Shown: positions 26,228 to 34,989 of the stretch, piece after piece
Position numbering within the stretch: position 1 is the first letter of the stretch
How the letters are laid out: the number at the start of each line of letters is the position of its first letter
Assembly: GCA_039589195.1 (NCBI GenBank)
Contig: JBDHHV010000001.1
Coordinates: 1-64,000, forward strand
Length of the DNA stretch: 64,000 bases
DNA from: JBDHAC01 sp039589195
GTDB taxonomy: Bacteria > Gemmatimonadota > Gemmatimonadetes > Palauibacterales > Palauibacteraceae
Direction: 5' to 3'
Notes under the pieces: generated by a model
Told to the model about the DNA's origin: nothing
Databases searched by the model: none
What the model saw: only the letters and a program-made list of their open reading frames with translations
Made by a program: the position numbers and the translations under genes

Positions 26228-26887
26228 CTAAGGCCTTCGATAGAGCTGCAGGTATCGGGTCGGGCGGTCGTTCCACCCATCCACCTGGCGGACGAAGTGG
26301 AAGCCCGCGGCGCTCACCTGGGGGATCACGACGCGCGGCGCGATGCTGTGTGCGTGCTCTCCCGAATTCTCGATGATCACGAGCAGTCCGCCCGGCTTCA
26401 GCGCCTCGAACATCGTGGCGAGCATCGCCTCCTTGCGCGTGAACTCGTGGTACGACAGGCGCGCCAGTATCCGGTCGCAGCATCCGGGCGGGAGGCTCGC
26501 GTCGGTCTCGCTCCCGAGTACGGGGATCACGTTGTCCACACCCAGCTCGTCGGCGGTCTGGCGGATCTCTCCCAGGAGGCGCTCCACGATCTCGGTCGCG
26601 AAGACCTGGCCACCCGGCCCGACGTGTTGGGCCATGCGCGCCGCCCAGCGTCCCTCCCCGGCCCCGATGTCCGCCGCAGACATACCGGGCTGGAGGTCCA
26701 TTACCTCGATCAGCCGGGCCATCCAGGACCGGGGGGCCTCCTGCGGTGCTTCCGCGACCTCCGGTGAAGCGCCCTCGAGGGGCGAGACTCGGCTGGCGGT
26801 GAACTGGCCGCGCGCATTCGATGCCGAGAGCAGAACGAGGCCGACGCTCAACCAGATACGGACGGTGCCCGGTGCGGACAATCTCAT
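26228..26887 (-). CDS. Signal-peptide-bearing class I SAM-dependent methyltransferase
   Basis: About 219 aa. Signal peptide IWLSVGLVLLSASNARGQ at the N-terminus, then a class I methyltransferase core: motif I ADIGAGEGRWA (72-82), acidic motif II TEIVERLL, and LKPGGLLVIIENSG. Methyltransferases with export signals recur in annotation but are puzzling because SAM is cytoplasmic. The start at 26887 gives an intact signal sequence; upstream in-frame ATG at 26959 would overlap the CehA-like gene. Lies between the CehA-like and SBP3 genes. Confidence 0.82.
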   Translation of the reverse strand: MRLSAPGTVRIWLSVGLVLLSASNARGQFTASRVSPLEGASPEVAEAPQEAPRSWMARLIEVMDLQPGMSAADIGAGEGRWAARMAQHVGPGGQVFATEIVERLLGEIRQTADELGVDNVIPVLGSETDASLPPGCCDRILARLSYHEFTRKEAMLATMFEALKPGGLLVIIENSGEHAHSIAPRVVIPQVSAAGFHFVRQVDGWNDRPTRYLQLYRRP

Positions 26888-26930
26888 GATCTCACCACCA
26901 GCAGGGCGACCAGACCGGCCTTCTGACGTC

Positions 26931-29564
26931 TCATCGGTCACCTCCCTCGAACTGTTCACGAAGTCGCGCGATGACCGCCCGGGTCTCTGCGATCCGCTCC
27001 TCGAGCCCCTCCCGATACCGCCAGGCGTGCTGATTCAGGGTCTCGTTGGGTTGTGAGATCTCCGCTTCCAGCTCGTCCAGATAGCGCTCGTTCAGGTCCA
27101 GATAGCCGAGTGCCGTTTCCGGGTTGTGGAAGCCCGAGCCATCGACCGACACGTAGACCGGTGTCGTGTGCGCAGCCTGGGTCGGACCCGCCTCCGCGTG
27201 CGCCGCGATCCACATCCCGCGGTCGGTCGCGACCTCGATCTCGAGCTCGATCTCGAGCCGGGCGTCCGACTGGTTGGCCTCCGCCGGCGTGGCCATCGCG
27301 ATGACCTCTCCGTGCGCGACGACCTCCAGCTTCGAGAGCGGCACCTGCTCGGAGTGCCCGAATGCACGGGCGCGTATCTGGAGAGTCGATCCCGGCGGGA
27401 CGTCCAGCCGGTCGCCGGGGATCCGCCCGTTCACCGTGAGCTCCAGCGCGGGCCCGCTGCTCACGAAGGTGTGTCCCGCCTTGAGGGCCCGCCGCCAGCT
27501 CTCGAACGAGAAGTCGTTTCCGAGATAGGTGTAGAAGCGGGCGTCTCCAATCCGCGAGTTCCAGCCGGGTCCGCGCCCGCACCAGGGGAAGTCCGATCCC
27601 GCGAGCGCCGTGAGCTCGAAGCCCAGATCCAGGAAGTGGTAGTAGTGCTCCAGGTGGAGCGGCCCGTCCGGCACGCAGAACTGAAGCAGCTCGAGGAAGT
27701 CTACCTTCTCCCGCAGGACGTCGAGCGTCAGTCCCCGGTACCCGTAGAACGACACCCCCTGGTGCGCGTACCCGCTCACGCCTCCCAGCTCGTGGACGCG
27801 GTCGAACACCTGGTCGTAGTGGTAGTAATCGCCCTGATAGCGGACGAAATCGTCGGCCGCGAGCGAGATCGTGTGTCCGATCTCGTGGGTTCGGGGCTCC
27901 TCCTGGCCGGAGGTCAGCATGTAGTCCTCGAGCTGGTAGACGCCGTCCTTCCCCCACGCGTACTGGGCGAAGTAGGTCGTCCAGAAGTCCCCCATCTGGA
28001 GCAGCGCGCCCACGTGGATGTCTTCCGCCGCCACCCATTTGAGGATCAACGGGTTCTCGCGCGGCGAGCGACGCAGGTGGATGTGGTCGTCGGCCGAGTA
28101 CCAGCCGCGCTCGGGCATGTCGATCCAGCGTTCGAGCGATAACGAGCGGGCGACCTCTTCACCCGGCTCGAGGACGATCGAGTGCTCCTGCTCCAGGTAC
28201 TCGTAGCCCTTCATCACCGAGAGGTGGTACTCGCCGGGCCGGAGCTGCGAGGTGAACGCCCCGTCCACGTAGAAGCTGCTGTCGGGCAGGAACTGGTAGC
28301 CGGCCGCGACATCGTTCGGACCCCACTGGACGCCGATCGCCTCTTCCGGGAGCGGCGCGACCGCGCCGTTCGCCTCCGTCAAGCGGATCCGAACCGGCGT
28401 CCGCTCGCCCGTGTTTGCATCGAGGACCTCCACGGAGAGGTTGGCCGGGGTGTACAGGGTGGGCTCACGCCACAGCGCAACCGTCGGGCGGGGCTCGGAG
28501 TCCTGCGCAACGGCTCCCGTCTCGGAATCGGCCCCGGCCTCCGACGCCGGCTCGGCCTCGAGCGCGATATCGATACGCTGCCCGCCCAGGTGCGAGAGAT
28601 CCAGGGTGTGGGTCGAGTGGCGGGTCGGGTCCGAGACTACGGTCTCCAGGAGTACCTCGGGCTCCTCGCCGCCAGCCGCAGCCGAGACCCGGAATGTGAG
28701 GGGCGCGTTTCGTCTCACGACTCCGAGCGACACATCCAGGTGGCCCTCCTCCGGCACCTGTACCGAGTACTCCGCCCGACCGGGCGTCCACAGGTAGAGG
28801 GCTGAGGCACCCGGCTGCAGCGTTGCCGGGTCATCCAGCGGTGGGGTGCCCGGGGCGGGTCCCACCGCCGCGACCCCCGCGGAGGCCGCAGCGAACCGCC
28901 CCTCTCTGGGGATCATCCGAACCGAGAGGATCTCGATGGTGACGGGCTCCGCGGCGAAGAACCACAAGCCGAACTCGCGCCACTCGGAGGCGGCTCCCTC
29001 CTCGGGGGAGCGGAGATCCGCCCACATGGTGTGCGCACCTGCGGTGATCCCGTCTGCCCATCCGGGTCCCTCTTCGAACGGCCAGGGCCAGTCGTCCGCG
29101 GCACCCGATCCGGTGCGCAGGTTTCGCCCAAGGCCCATTCCGGCCAGCGCACCCGACGACCGAACCCGTACCTCCACCGCACCCCAATCGGCCGGGTCCC
29201 ATTCGGGAAGCTCCGCGAACACGCCACCGACGAATTGGCCGTTCCGATTCTGCATGCCGTCTTCGAGATCGACGCGCAGCAGGCCGTCCCCCTGCGCGAC
29301 CCGGGCGGGTGGAACGGCGGGATTCCATGGAGGGATGGGTCTCCAGGACTCTTCGGCGTCGTCGAAGCTCCATTCGACCTCGACGGGGAGATCCTCCGGA
29401 ACCGAGGCCGCTTCCAAGCGCACTTCGTCGAACAGCTGGTCGAGACGGATTACTCCGTCGGCCCGATCACGGCTCGGATCGCAGCCGTTCGTTGCGATGG
29501 AGAGGATCGCGATCCCGGCAGCGATCGTCAGGTGCCTGTTCAGGCGGCTTCGGCGGCGCTTCAT
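26931..29564 (-). CDS. CehA/McbA-family metallohydrolase (PHP-like), exported
   Basis: About 877 aa. N-terminal signal with a weak lipobox near C28, a carbohydrate-binding-like beta-sandwich (about 60-235), a linker and carboxypeptidase-like domain, then the PHP-type metal domain starting at about residue 490 (GWYSADDHIHL), with further His/Asp in LAADDFVRY, GYAHQGVSF and LAGSDFPWCGRGPGW. A coiled tail (EELEAEI... RYREGLEERIAETRAVI) ends the protein. CehA and McbA family enzymes hydrolyse carbamate or amide bonds; natural substrates are mostly unknown. Sits 64 bp after the mini-SBP gene in the same run. Confidence 0.88.
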   Translation of the reverse strand: MKRRRSRLNRHLTIAAGIAILSIATNGCDPSRDRADGVIRLDQLFDEVRLEAASVPEDLPVEVEWSFDDAEESWRPIPPWNPAVPPARVAQGDGLLRVDLEDGMQNRNGQFVGGVFAELPEWDPADWGAVEVRVRSSGALAGMGLGRNLRTGSGAADDWPWPFEEGPGWADGITAGAHTMWADLRSPEEGAASEWREFGLWFFAAEPVTIEILSVRMIPREGRFAAASAGVAAVGPAPGTPPLDDPATLQPGASALYLWTPGRAEYSVQVPEEGHLDVSLGVVRRNAPLTFRVSAAAGGEEPEVLLETVVSDPTRHSTHTLDLSHLGGQRIDIALEAEPASEAGADSETGAVAQDSEPRPTVALWREPTLYTPANLSVEVLDANTGERTPVRIRLTEANGAVAPLPEEAIGVQWGPNDVAAGYQFLPDSSFYVDGAFTSQLRPGEYHLSVMKGYEYLEQEHSIVLEPGEEVARSLSLERWIDMPERGWYSADDHIHLRRSPRENPLILKWVAAEDIHVGALLQMGDFWTTYFAQYAWGKDGVYQLEDYMLTSGQEEPRTHEIGHTISLAADDFVRYQGDYYHYDQVFDRVHELGGVSGYAHQGVSFYGYRGLTLDVLREKVDFLELLQFCVPDGPLHLEHYYHFLDLGFELTALAGSDFPWCGRGPGWNSRIGDARFYTYLGNDFSFESWRRALKAGHTFVSSGPALELTVNGRIPGDRLDVPPGSTLQIRARAFGHSEQVPLSKLEVVAHGEVIAMATPAEANQSDARLEIELEIEVATDRGMWIAAHAEAGPTQAAHTTPVYVSVDGSGFHNPETALGYLDLNERYLDELEAEISQPNETLNQHAWRYREGLEERIAETRAVIARLREQFEGGDR

Positions 29565-29628
29565 GGCAATCCCTCTGTGCGGGTCATGGGTCAAGGTGCG
29601 CCAGGAAGATGTCGCGGGCGCACCCTCG

Positions 29629-30159
29629 CTATTCATCCGATCGCCCCTCGATCCACAAGTCCTCCAGGTGCCGGATCGGGTTCGCCCGCCACGGGCTCTC
29701 GAGGCCCCGGATTCGCTCGTTGACGATCCACTTCGCCGGTTGCGGGACCAGGTTGACGTTCGGGACGTCGCGCTGGAGGATCCGGGTGATCTCGAGCGCC
29801 AGCTCGGCCCGCGGCCCTCGCTCTTTCAGATACCCGTAGTCCTCCTGAAGCCGGTCGAGCTCGGGGTTCATGTATCCGTGATCCCAGCGGCCCATGGGGC
29901 CGTAGCCGTTGCGGAGGATCGCCGCCTCGACGTGCCGGGCGGACGCGCCGAGGGTGAGGAGGGTGAGGGTCGCGGGCGAGTCGCCGGCCGCACCGCTCCC
30001 CGCGGTGTCACCGACCACCCGGCCCTCGGACTGCGGTGAATCGGCTACCGGTCGATTCTCTGACCCCCCACCGCCGTCTCCACACCCCGGGTATGCCAGC
30101 GAGCCGGCGGAGAGCACCATGAGCGTGAGGGCTCGAGTGCCTTTGCCGAACGGACTCAT
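29629..30159 (-). CDS. Internally deleted family-5 substrate-binding protein (mini-SBP)
   Basis: About 176 aa, versus about 500-531 in the paralogues. Signal and lipobox PGC (C26), a Gly/Asp/Ser-rich linker, the first beta strand (SPATLTLLTLG, about 61-71), then an abrupt junction into the C-terminal segment: GYMNPELDRLQ, LALEITRILQRDVPNVNLVPQPAKW, RIRGLESPWRANP and LEDLWIEG. The roughly 300 residues that bind ligand are missing, yet the reading frame is intact. It is probably non-functional as a binding protein. Start chosen for the signal peptide and GAAGAG upstream; it overlaps a 32-codon ORF by ATGA. Confidence 0.75.
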   Translation of the reverse strand: MSPFGKGTRALTLMVLSAGSLAYPGCGDGGGGSENRPVADSPQSEGRVVGDTAGSGAAGDSPATLTLLTLGASARHVEAAILRNGYGPMGRWDHGYMNPELDRLQEDYGYLKERGPRAELALEITRILQRDVPNVNLVPQPAKWIVNERIRGLESPWRANPIRHLEDLWIEGRSDE

Positions 30160-30254
30160 GGCTGCTCTTCGACCAACAGGTTCGGGACCGACGCGACCAG
30201 CAGCCCACCGAGGCCCGGGAGAATGCGAGGTCTGGATGGGAGTGACGGGGTCAT
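30156..30254 (-). CDS. Possible 32-residue leader peptide coupled to mini-SBP
   Basis: ATG at 30254 follows GGAGG by six bases, a strong ribosome site. The 32-residue product begins MTPSLPSRPRILPGLGG, has a hydrophobic middle (GGLLVASVPNLL) and ends at a TGA that overlaps the mini-SBP start (ATGA). It could be a genuine small protein, a translational leader, or chance. The rest of the gap up to the next gene (30255-30482) holds nothing else I can support. Confidence 0.35.
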   Translation of the reverse strand: MTPSLPSRPRILPGLGGLLVASVPNLLVEEQP

Positions 30255-30482
30255 GCCGAGCCTCCCTGAGCCTGGATCGTGGGCCGCGGTTGAAGTGAAC
30301 CCGCGGCAAATCGCCCCGGCCAATGCAGGACAATTCGGCTCGTCCGAAGCTAGATGAGGTCTCCCGATCTCTCCTGTCGGGGAAAGTACCCGACGGGCTG
30401 TACGGAAACTCCCCTCATCGCGGAGTATGCGGGCCAGATGGAGGTGGGGCTCGGGTCCGAGGCCCAGCTGGGGAGGCAGGCC

Positions 30483-31985
30483 TCAGGGATCCTCGATCCA
30501 TAGGTCACCCATCTGCTCCATTGGGTCCCCTGTCCTCTGCGACCGAAGTCCCCTCACCCGTCGGTGGACGAAGCTCGCCCAGGTGAAAGGCTGCAGAAAG
30601 ACGAACGGAAGATCGCGTGCGAACTCGTCTCGAATCCCCACGTAGAGCGCGTCCAGAGTGTCCAGGTTGCTGGTCCGGGTGGCTCGTTCGAGAGCTGCCG
30701 CCACCTTCCGGTTCGCATAGCCGGTGATCTCCGGGTCTCCGAAGAAACGCGCGTGCCAGGGTTGGTTTGGCTGGAGGACATGCGTGGCGGCGTCGAAGTC
30801 GGACGCGTATACGCGCTCCCAGATCACCGGGATGTCGAGCGACTCGATCTCCACCTCGATCCCGACCTGCCTCAGGTACTCCTGGATCATGACCTCGCGC
30901 CTGCCGGGAGGCCGCGCGATCAGCGAGAAGCTGGCTCGCTGGCTGTCACGCTCACGTATCCCATCCCCATCCGTGTCGATCCAACGGGCCTCATCGAGCA
31001 GCCCCCGCGCCCGATCGGGGTCGAACGTGAGGGGTGGCGGTACCTGATGTCGAAGGGCCTGGCGCATCGTGTAGAGCACGTCCGTGAGCGGGAGGTCAGG
31101 ATCGAGGCCGATCGCTCCCATGATCCCACGCCGGTCGATCGCGTGCACGATGGCCCGGCGTACCTGTGGGTCACGCAGCACGGGATGATCGTGGTCCAGG
31201 TACAGCACCCAGCCGCCGGAACCGACCTGGTACACCCTCTGGAACTCCCCGCTCCTCTCCAACACCGGCCAGTTAGCCGGTTCGGCAGGGTATACGATGT
31301 CGACATTCCCGCTCAGCGCTTCGGACACGCCCGCCTGAGCGATGAACTTGACGATCACCCGGTCAATGCGCGGTCGACCCCGATAGTAGTCGGGGTTCGC
31401 CTCGAATTCGATGAAGGACTCCGGCTCGTACCGGACGAAGCTGAACGGGCCGCTCCCCACCGGCCGGGTCCAGAAATCCCACGCTCGGAACCGGGAGCGA
31501 TCGAGGTCCTTCAGGAGATGCTGGGGGTAGATGACGACGTCATCGCTGTAACTGTGGCGCTGAGCCGAGATCCTCACGGTGGAGTCATCGAGGGCAGCCA
31601 CGTCGAGGAACCGGTACTCGGACACCCGGGGGTCGCTCAGAAGCTCGAAGGTGAATTCGACGTCGTGCGCGGTGAGGAGCTTGCCATCGTGCCACCGGAC
31701 ATCGGTCCGCAAGTGCCAGGTTCGGACCCGGCCATCGGGCGAGTCCTCCCAAGTTCGCGCGAGCCTGGGCTCCAGCTCTCCGTCGGGATCTCTCGCAGCG
31801 AGGGCCGAGAAGAAGAGGAAGTCCGCATTCGTGTCGTCGGGATAGATGCCCGTCACGTCCTGCACGCCTACGACCACGGTATTCCCGCGAGATCCTGCCG
31901 GATTCCCGCCACCCTCGCAGCCCACGACCGCGAGTGTAAGTGTGAGTGCGGCCAAGAAAGTCACTGGCCACATCCGTACTCTCAT
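30483..31985 (-). CDS. Family-5 ABC substrate-binding lipoprotein, SBP4
   Basis: About 500 aa. Lipobox AVVGC after a hydrophobic signal. Motifs: LEPRLARTWEDSPDG, WHLRTDVRWHDGKLLTAHDVEFTFEL, YPQHLLKDLD, PVGSGPFSFVRYEPE, LSGNVDIVYPAEP, DPQVRRAIVHAIDRRGIMG, loop DTDGDGIRERD and ending RRVRGLRSQRTGDPMEQMGDLWIEDP. The WNH motif of the other SBPs (residues before PxxRDPxVRRA) is replaced by YLDHDHPVL. Starts 10 bp after the S9 peptidase stop, so cotranscribed with it. Confidence 0.92.
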   Translation of the reverse strand: MRVRMWPVTFLAALTLTLAVVGCEGGGNPAGSRGNTVVVGVQDVTGIYPDDTNADFLFFSALAARDPDGELEPRLARTWEDSPDGRVRTWHLRTDVRWHDGKLLTAHDVEFTFELLSDPRVSEYRFLDVAALDDSTVRISAQRHSYSDDVVIYPQHLLKDLDRSRFRAWDFWTRPVGSGPFSFVRYEPESFIEFEANPDYYRGRPRIDRVIVKFIAQAGVSEALSGNVDIVYPAEPANWPVLERSGEFQRVYQVGSGGWVLYLDHDHPVLRDPQVRRAIVHAIDRRGIMGAIGLDPDLPLTDVLYTMRQALRHQVPPPLTFDPDRARGLLDEARWIDTDGDGIRERDSQRASFSLIARPPGRREVMIQEYLRQVGIEVEIESLDIPVIWERVYASDFDAATHVLQPNQPWHARFFGDPEITGYANRKVAAALERATRTSNLDTLDALYVGIRDEFARDLPFVFLQPFTWASFVHRRVRGLRSQRTGDPMEQMGDLWIEDP

Positions 31986-31995
31986 GTTGGTCGCC

Positions 31996-34083
31996 TTACG
32001 GCACCAACTCCTCTTCATCGAGCAACCAATGCCTGAGCCACTCGACGTTCCGGGACATGAGATCGCGGACGAGGCGTGGAGCCCTAACGCCATGTAGTTG
32101 GCCAGGATACATGACCAGCGTGACAGGGGCCTTCCCGATCGCCCTCACCGCCTCGTAGAACTGAATGCTCTGCTCGGCGGGGACCCGCTCGTCACGCTCG
32201 CCGACCTGAATGAGGAGCGGAGTCGTGACGTTCTCGACGAAGCGATATGCCGACCGCTCCTCGTACAGGTCGAAGTCCTCCCAGGGTTTGGGTCCAAGGT
32301 ACGTTTGGTAGAACTCGGGGAGATCCGTCTGCGAGTACATGGAGATGAGGTCGTTGGCGCCCGCACCGGCGCTGGCGGCGGCGAACCGGTCGGTCTGTGT
32401 GATTCCCCAGTAGGTGTGGTGGCCCCCGAAGCTCCACCCGCTCACGGCGAGCCGCTCGGGATCGGCGATCCCGAGCTCGATCATCGCGTCGACCCCCGAA
32501 TCGATGTCGATCCAGTCTCGACCCGAGATGTCTCCGCGATTGAGACTCCTGAAGCGCTCGCCGTACCCGGTCGAGCCTCTGTAGTTGGGTTGCAGGGTGG
32601 CGATCCCCAGCCCGGCGTAGACCTGGATGGGATAGGCACCGCGGGTCGCCGAGAACCGATCCGACGAGACACCGGACGGTCCGCCGTGGATCACCAGGAC
32701 GAGCGGGACCTGATCTCCGTCGCGGTAGCCGACAGGAAGGGTGAGGACACCCTCGATCTCCTCGCCGTCGGCGCGCGAGCGCCAGGCTACCACGCGTTGA
32801 TCGCCCAGCGCGAAGTCCCCGACGTGGGCGTTCATTTCGGTCAGTCGCCGGGGGGCGAAATCGGAGGTGGTGGAGACGTAGACGTCCGCCGGGCTGGCGG
32901 CATTCTCGGCCGTGAATGCGACCAGGGAGCCGTCCTCGGTCGCGGAGAAGCCGGAGTAGAAACGGGCGTCGTCGGTCACGGCCTCTGGGGAGCTGGAGGG
33001 CGCGAGTCCGCCTTCGCTTGCCCCGTCGTGCTCGAGTGGGATGCGGTACAGTCCTCGTCCCGTCCGGTGCGCCGCCTGCACGAACAGCTCGTCCCCGGTT
33101 ACGGCGACGTAGCCCGCGTTCTCATCCAGGCCACTCGTGAGGGAGACCGGCTCGCCAGCGGCCTCACCCGAATCACTGAGTGGGATCCGCCACAGCTGGC
33201 CGTTGTACGTCCCCAGCTCGTGACCCGACCCGGACACGATGAGGCCTACGCCTGCCCTCCAGACGACCGGGTTTTCGCCGCCCGGCATGGTCGTCACCTG
33301 CCTCGCGGGGCCGTCGGACTCACTCTGTACGTAGACGCTGCCCAGCTGGTAGGTGCGCAAGACGGGTGACGGGCGCACGCCGAACGCGATCGCGCGGGAG
33401 TCCGGTCCCCACGTGAATCCGTTGACGTAGACGGAGTCGGGTGAGCGCTGGGTCGCTTCCCCCATCCGGTCGTTCTCGAGCGGAGCGGAGTAGAGCCGGG
33501 TCCATTGGTCCGTGTACGCGCTGTCCCACACGATCGGACGCCCGCGTGTTTTCGCGAGCTCCTCGTCGGCCTCGGTCGGCTCTGGGGAAGATGTGAACGC
33601 GAGCTGCGACCCATCGGGGGAGAACCGGAACTGGCCCACTGCGGTCTCGAAATCGGTCACCTGCCAGGCTTCACCGCCGTCGGGACGGATGCCGTATACC
33701 TGGCGCTTCTCGCCGCGGTCCGAGCCGAACGCGAGCCACCCGGCTTCCGGGTGCCAGCGTGGGGCGTTGTCGGCACCATCGCGGTACGTGAGCCGGCGTG
33801 GTGGGCCGTCGTCGGGGTCGGTGGACACGACCCACAGATCGGTCTCGTTCCGGTCCTCCTCGAAATCGCGCGACGTCACTACGTAGGCGACCCAGCGGCC
33901 GTCTGGACTGATCGTTACCTGCCCGACGCTCTCGAGCGCCAGCACGTCCTCCACGGTCATGGGCCTTGGACCCGTGTCCCCTTCGGGCGGTTCCTGGGCC
34001 GGGAGGGTGAGAGCGGAGGCCAGTGATGTCACGGAAACGACGAGGAGAGTTCGAGACACGGGGCACGGAATGAAGCGGATCAT
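31996..34083 (-). CDS. Secreted S9-family prolyl oligopeptidase-like serine peptidase
   Basis: About 695 aa. Signal peptide (LLVVSVTSLASALTLPAQ), an N-terminal beta-propeller with repeated blades (VTISPDGRWVAYV, FRFSPDGSQLAFT, FTWGPDSRAIAFG) and a C-terminal alpha/beta-hydrolase domain with S551 (GWSFGG), D631 (GERDERVP) and H664 (GQLHGV). It fits acylaminoacyl/dipeptidyl peptidases that act on short peptides in the periplasm. First gene of the minus-strand run leading through the SBPs to 21589, which supports a peptide-use operon. Confidence 0.94.
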   Translation of the reverse strand: MIRFIPCPVSRTLLVVSVTSLASALTLPAQEPPEGDTGPRPMTVEDVLALESVGQVTISPDGRWVAYVVTSRDFEEDRNETDLWVVSTDPDDGPPRRLTYRDGADNAPRWHPEAGWLAFGSDRGEKRQVYGIRPDGGEAWQVTDFETAVGQFRFSPDGSQLAFTSSPEPTEADEELAKTRGRPIVWDSAYTDQWTRLYSAPLENDRMGEATQRSPDSVYVNGFTWGPDSRAIAFGVRPSPVLRTYQLGSVYVQSESDGPARQVTTMPGGENPVVWRAGVGLIVSGSGHELGTYNGQLWRIPLSDSGEAAGEPVSLTSGLDENAGYVAVTGDELFVQAAHRTGRGLYRIPLEHDGASEGGLAPSSSPEAVTDDARFYSGFSATEDGSLVAFTAENAASPADVYVSTTSDFAPRRLTEMNAHVGDFALGDQRVVAWRSRADGEEIEGVLTLPVGYRDGDQVPLVLVIHGGPSGVSSDRFSATRGAYPIQVYAGLGIATLQPNYRGSTGYGERFRSLNRGDISGRDWIDIDSGVDAMIELGIADPERLAVSGWSFGGHHTYWGITQTDRFAAASAGAGANDLISMYSQTDLPEFYQTYLGPKPWEDFDLYEERSAYRFVENVTTPLLIQVGERDERVPAEQSIQFYEAVRAIGKAPVTLVMYPGQLHGVRAPRLVRDLMSRNVEWLRHWLLDEEELVP

Positions 34084-34086
34084 GGC

Positions 34087-34622
34087 TCAACCTCGGTGAG
34101 AGACGTTGGCAAACGAAACTAGTACGCGCGCACCGAGCCGTCGATCGGGATCCAGCACGGAGTGAAGCTCGTATCTATTCGTCAATCCGGCGCCTCCGGC
34201 GTACGAATCCCCGATCGGACCGGCGACGATGCTGCACGTCTGCTCGGTCGCGCTCGCGCGGGGACGGTGCTCATGACGATCGCGTACGTCACGCCCGCGG
34301 TGAGGGTGAGGCCACCGTAGATCTGGAACGCGGAGAAGGTCCCGTCTTGATACGCCTTCATGACATCGTAATCGCGGTCCCACAGTAGCGTGCCATCCAG
34401 TCTGCCGGGTAGGATCTGAATCCGCGCCAGCACGTCGGTGCCGCACGCCATGGGCAGCTCGACGTACCGAAGGGTCACGCTGGCCGTGGACGTGAACGTC
34501 TGGGCGAGGTTCTGCTTGAACGGGTCGGACACCGTCCGGTCCGGGTCCAGCGGATAGATCGCGAACGGGAGTCGGACGCGAGCTTGATGTGCCCAGACCG
34601 ACGAGTTCTTCCAACCCTCATT
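34087..34622 (-). pseudogene. Remnant of a secreted protein domain gene, frameshifted and start-less
   Basis: One frame encodes QTFTSTASVTLRYVELPMACGT, ILPGRLDGTLLW and LTLTAGVTYAIVMSTVP, a beta-sandwich pattern seen in choice-of-anchor-type exported proteins. At about 34235-34255 (GCGCGAGCGCG region) the homologous reading shifts to another frame, continuing CSIVAGPIGDSYAGGAG to a stop at 34087. No start codon with a signal peptide exists upstream. This looks like the 3' part of a decayed gene. Confidence 0.55.
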
Positions 34623-34989
34623 ACATCTGCCGCCGGTCGCGCGAGAAAGCTTGACAGCCGGGTGTGCGCGATTATTCTTGCCGTACCTTCCAGGCTCTTG
34701 GGAGTGCTCGTAAGGCGCGTCGGCTCCGCACTGGCGGAGCGCCGACGACCGGTGTGGCCGGGGACAGAGCCTCAAGCGCCCGCGCCCAAGACCGGTTCAC
34801 CTTGTGGGATCGGGCAGCATCGCTCCGTGGGGCCATCGACGTCCGCAGCCGCGACTGCGCGCCTTCAGCGAACCGAGCGTCGTTCCCTGTGTGAGCCTGT
34901 CCGACTTCGCCGGTCGAATCGCCGGCTCAACCGTTCGCCCGGAGGGTGGCCTCCGGATCGCGACACCGTATTGGCGGAGGGTTAGAAAC
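34623..34989. other. Intergenic stretch with a strong hairpin
   Basis: No gene is supported in this 367-bp stretch. It contains an imperfect 12-bp stem-loop at 34718-34747 (CGTCGGC-TCCGC, loop ACTG, GCGGA-GC-GCCGACG, one 2-base bulge) of unknown role. The rest shows no coding signature I can defend. Confidence 0.4.
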
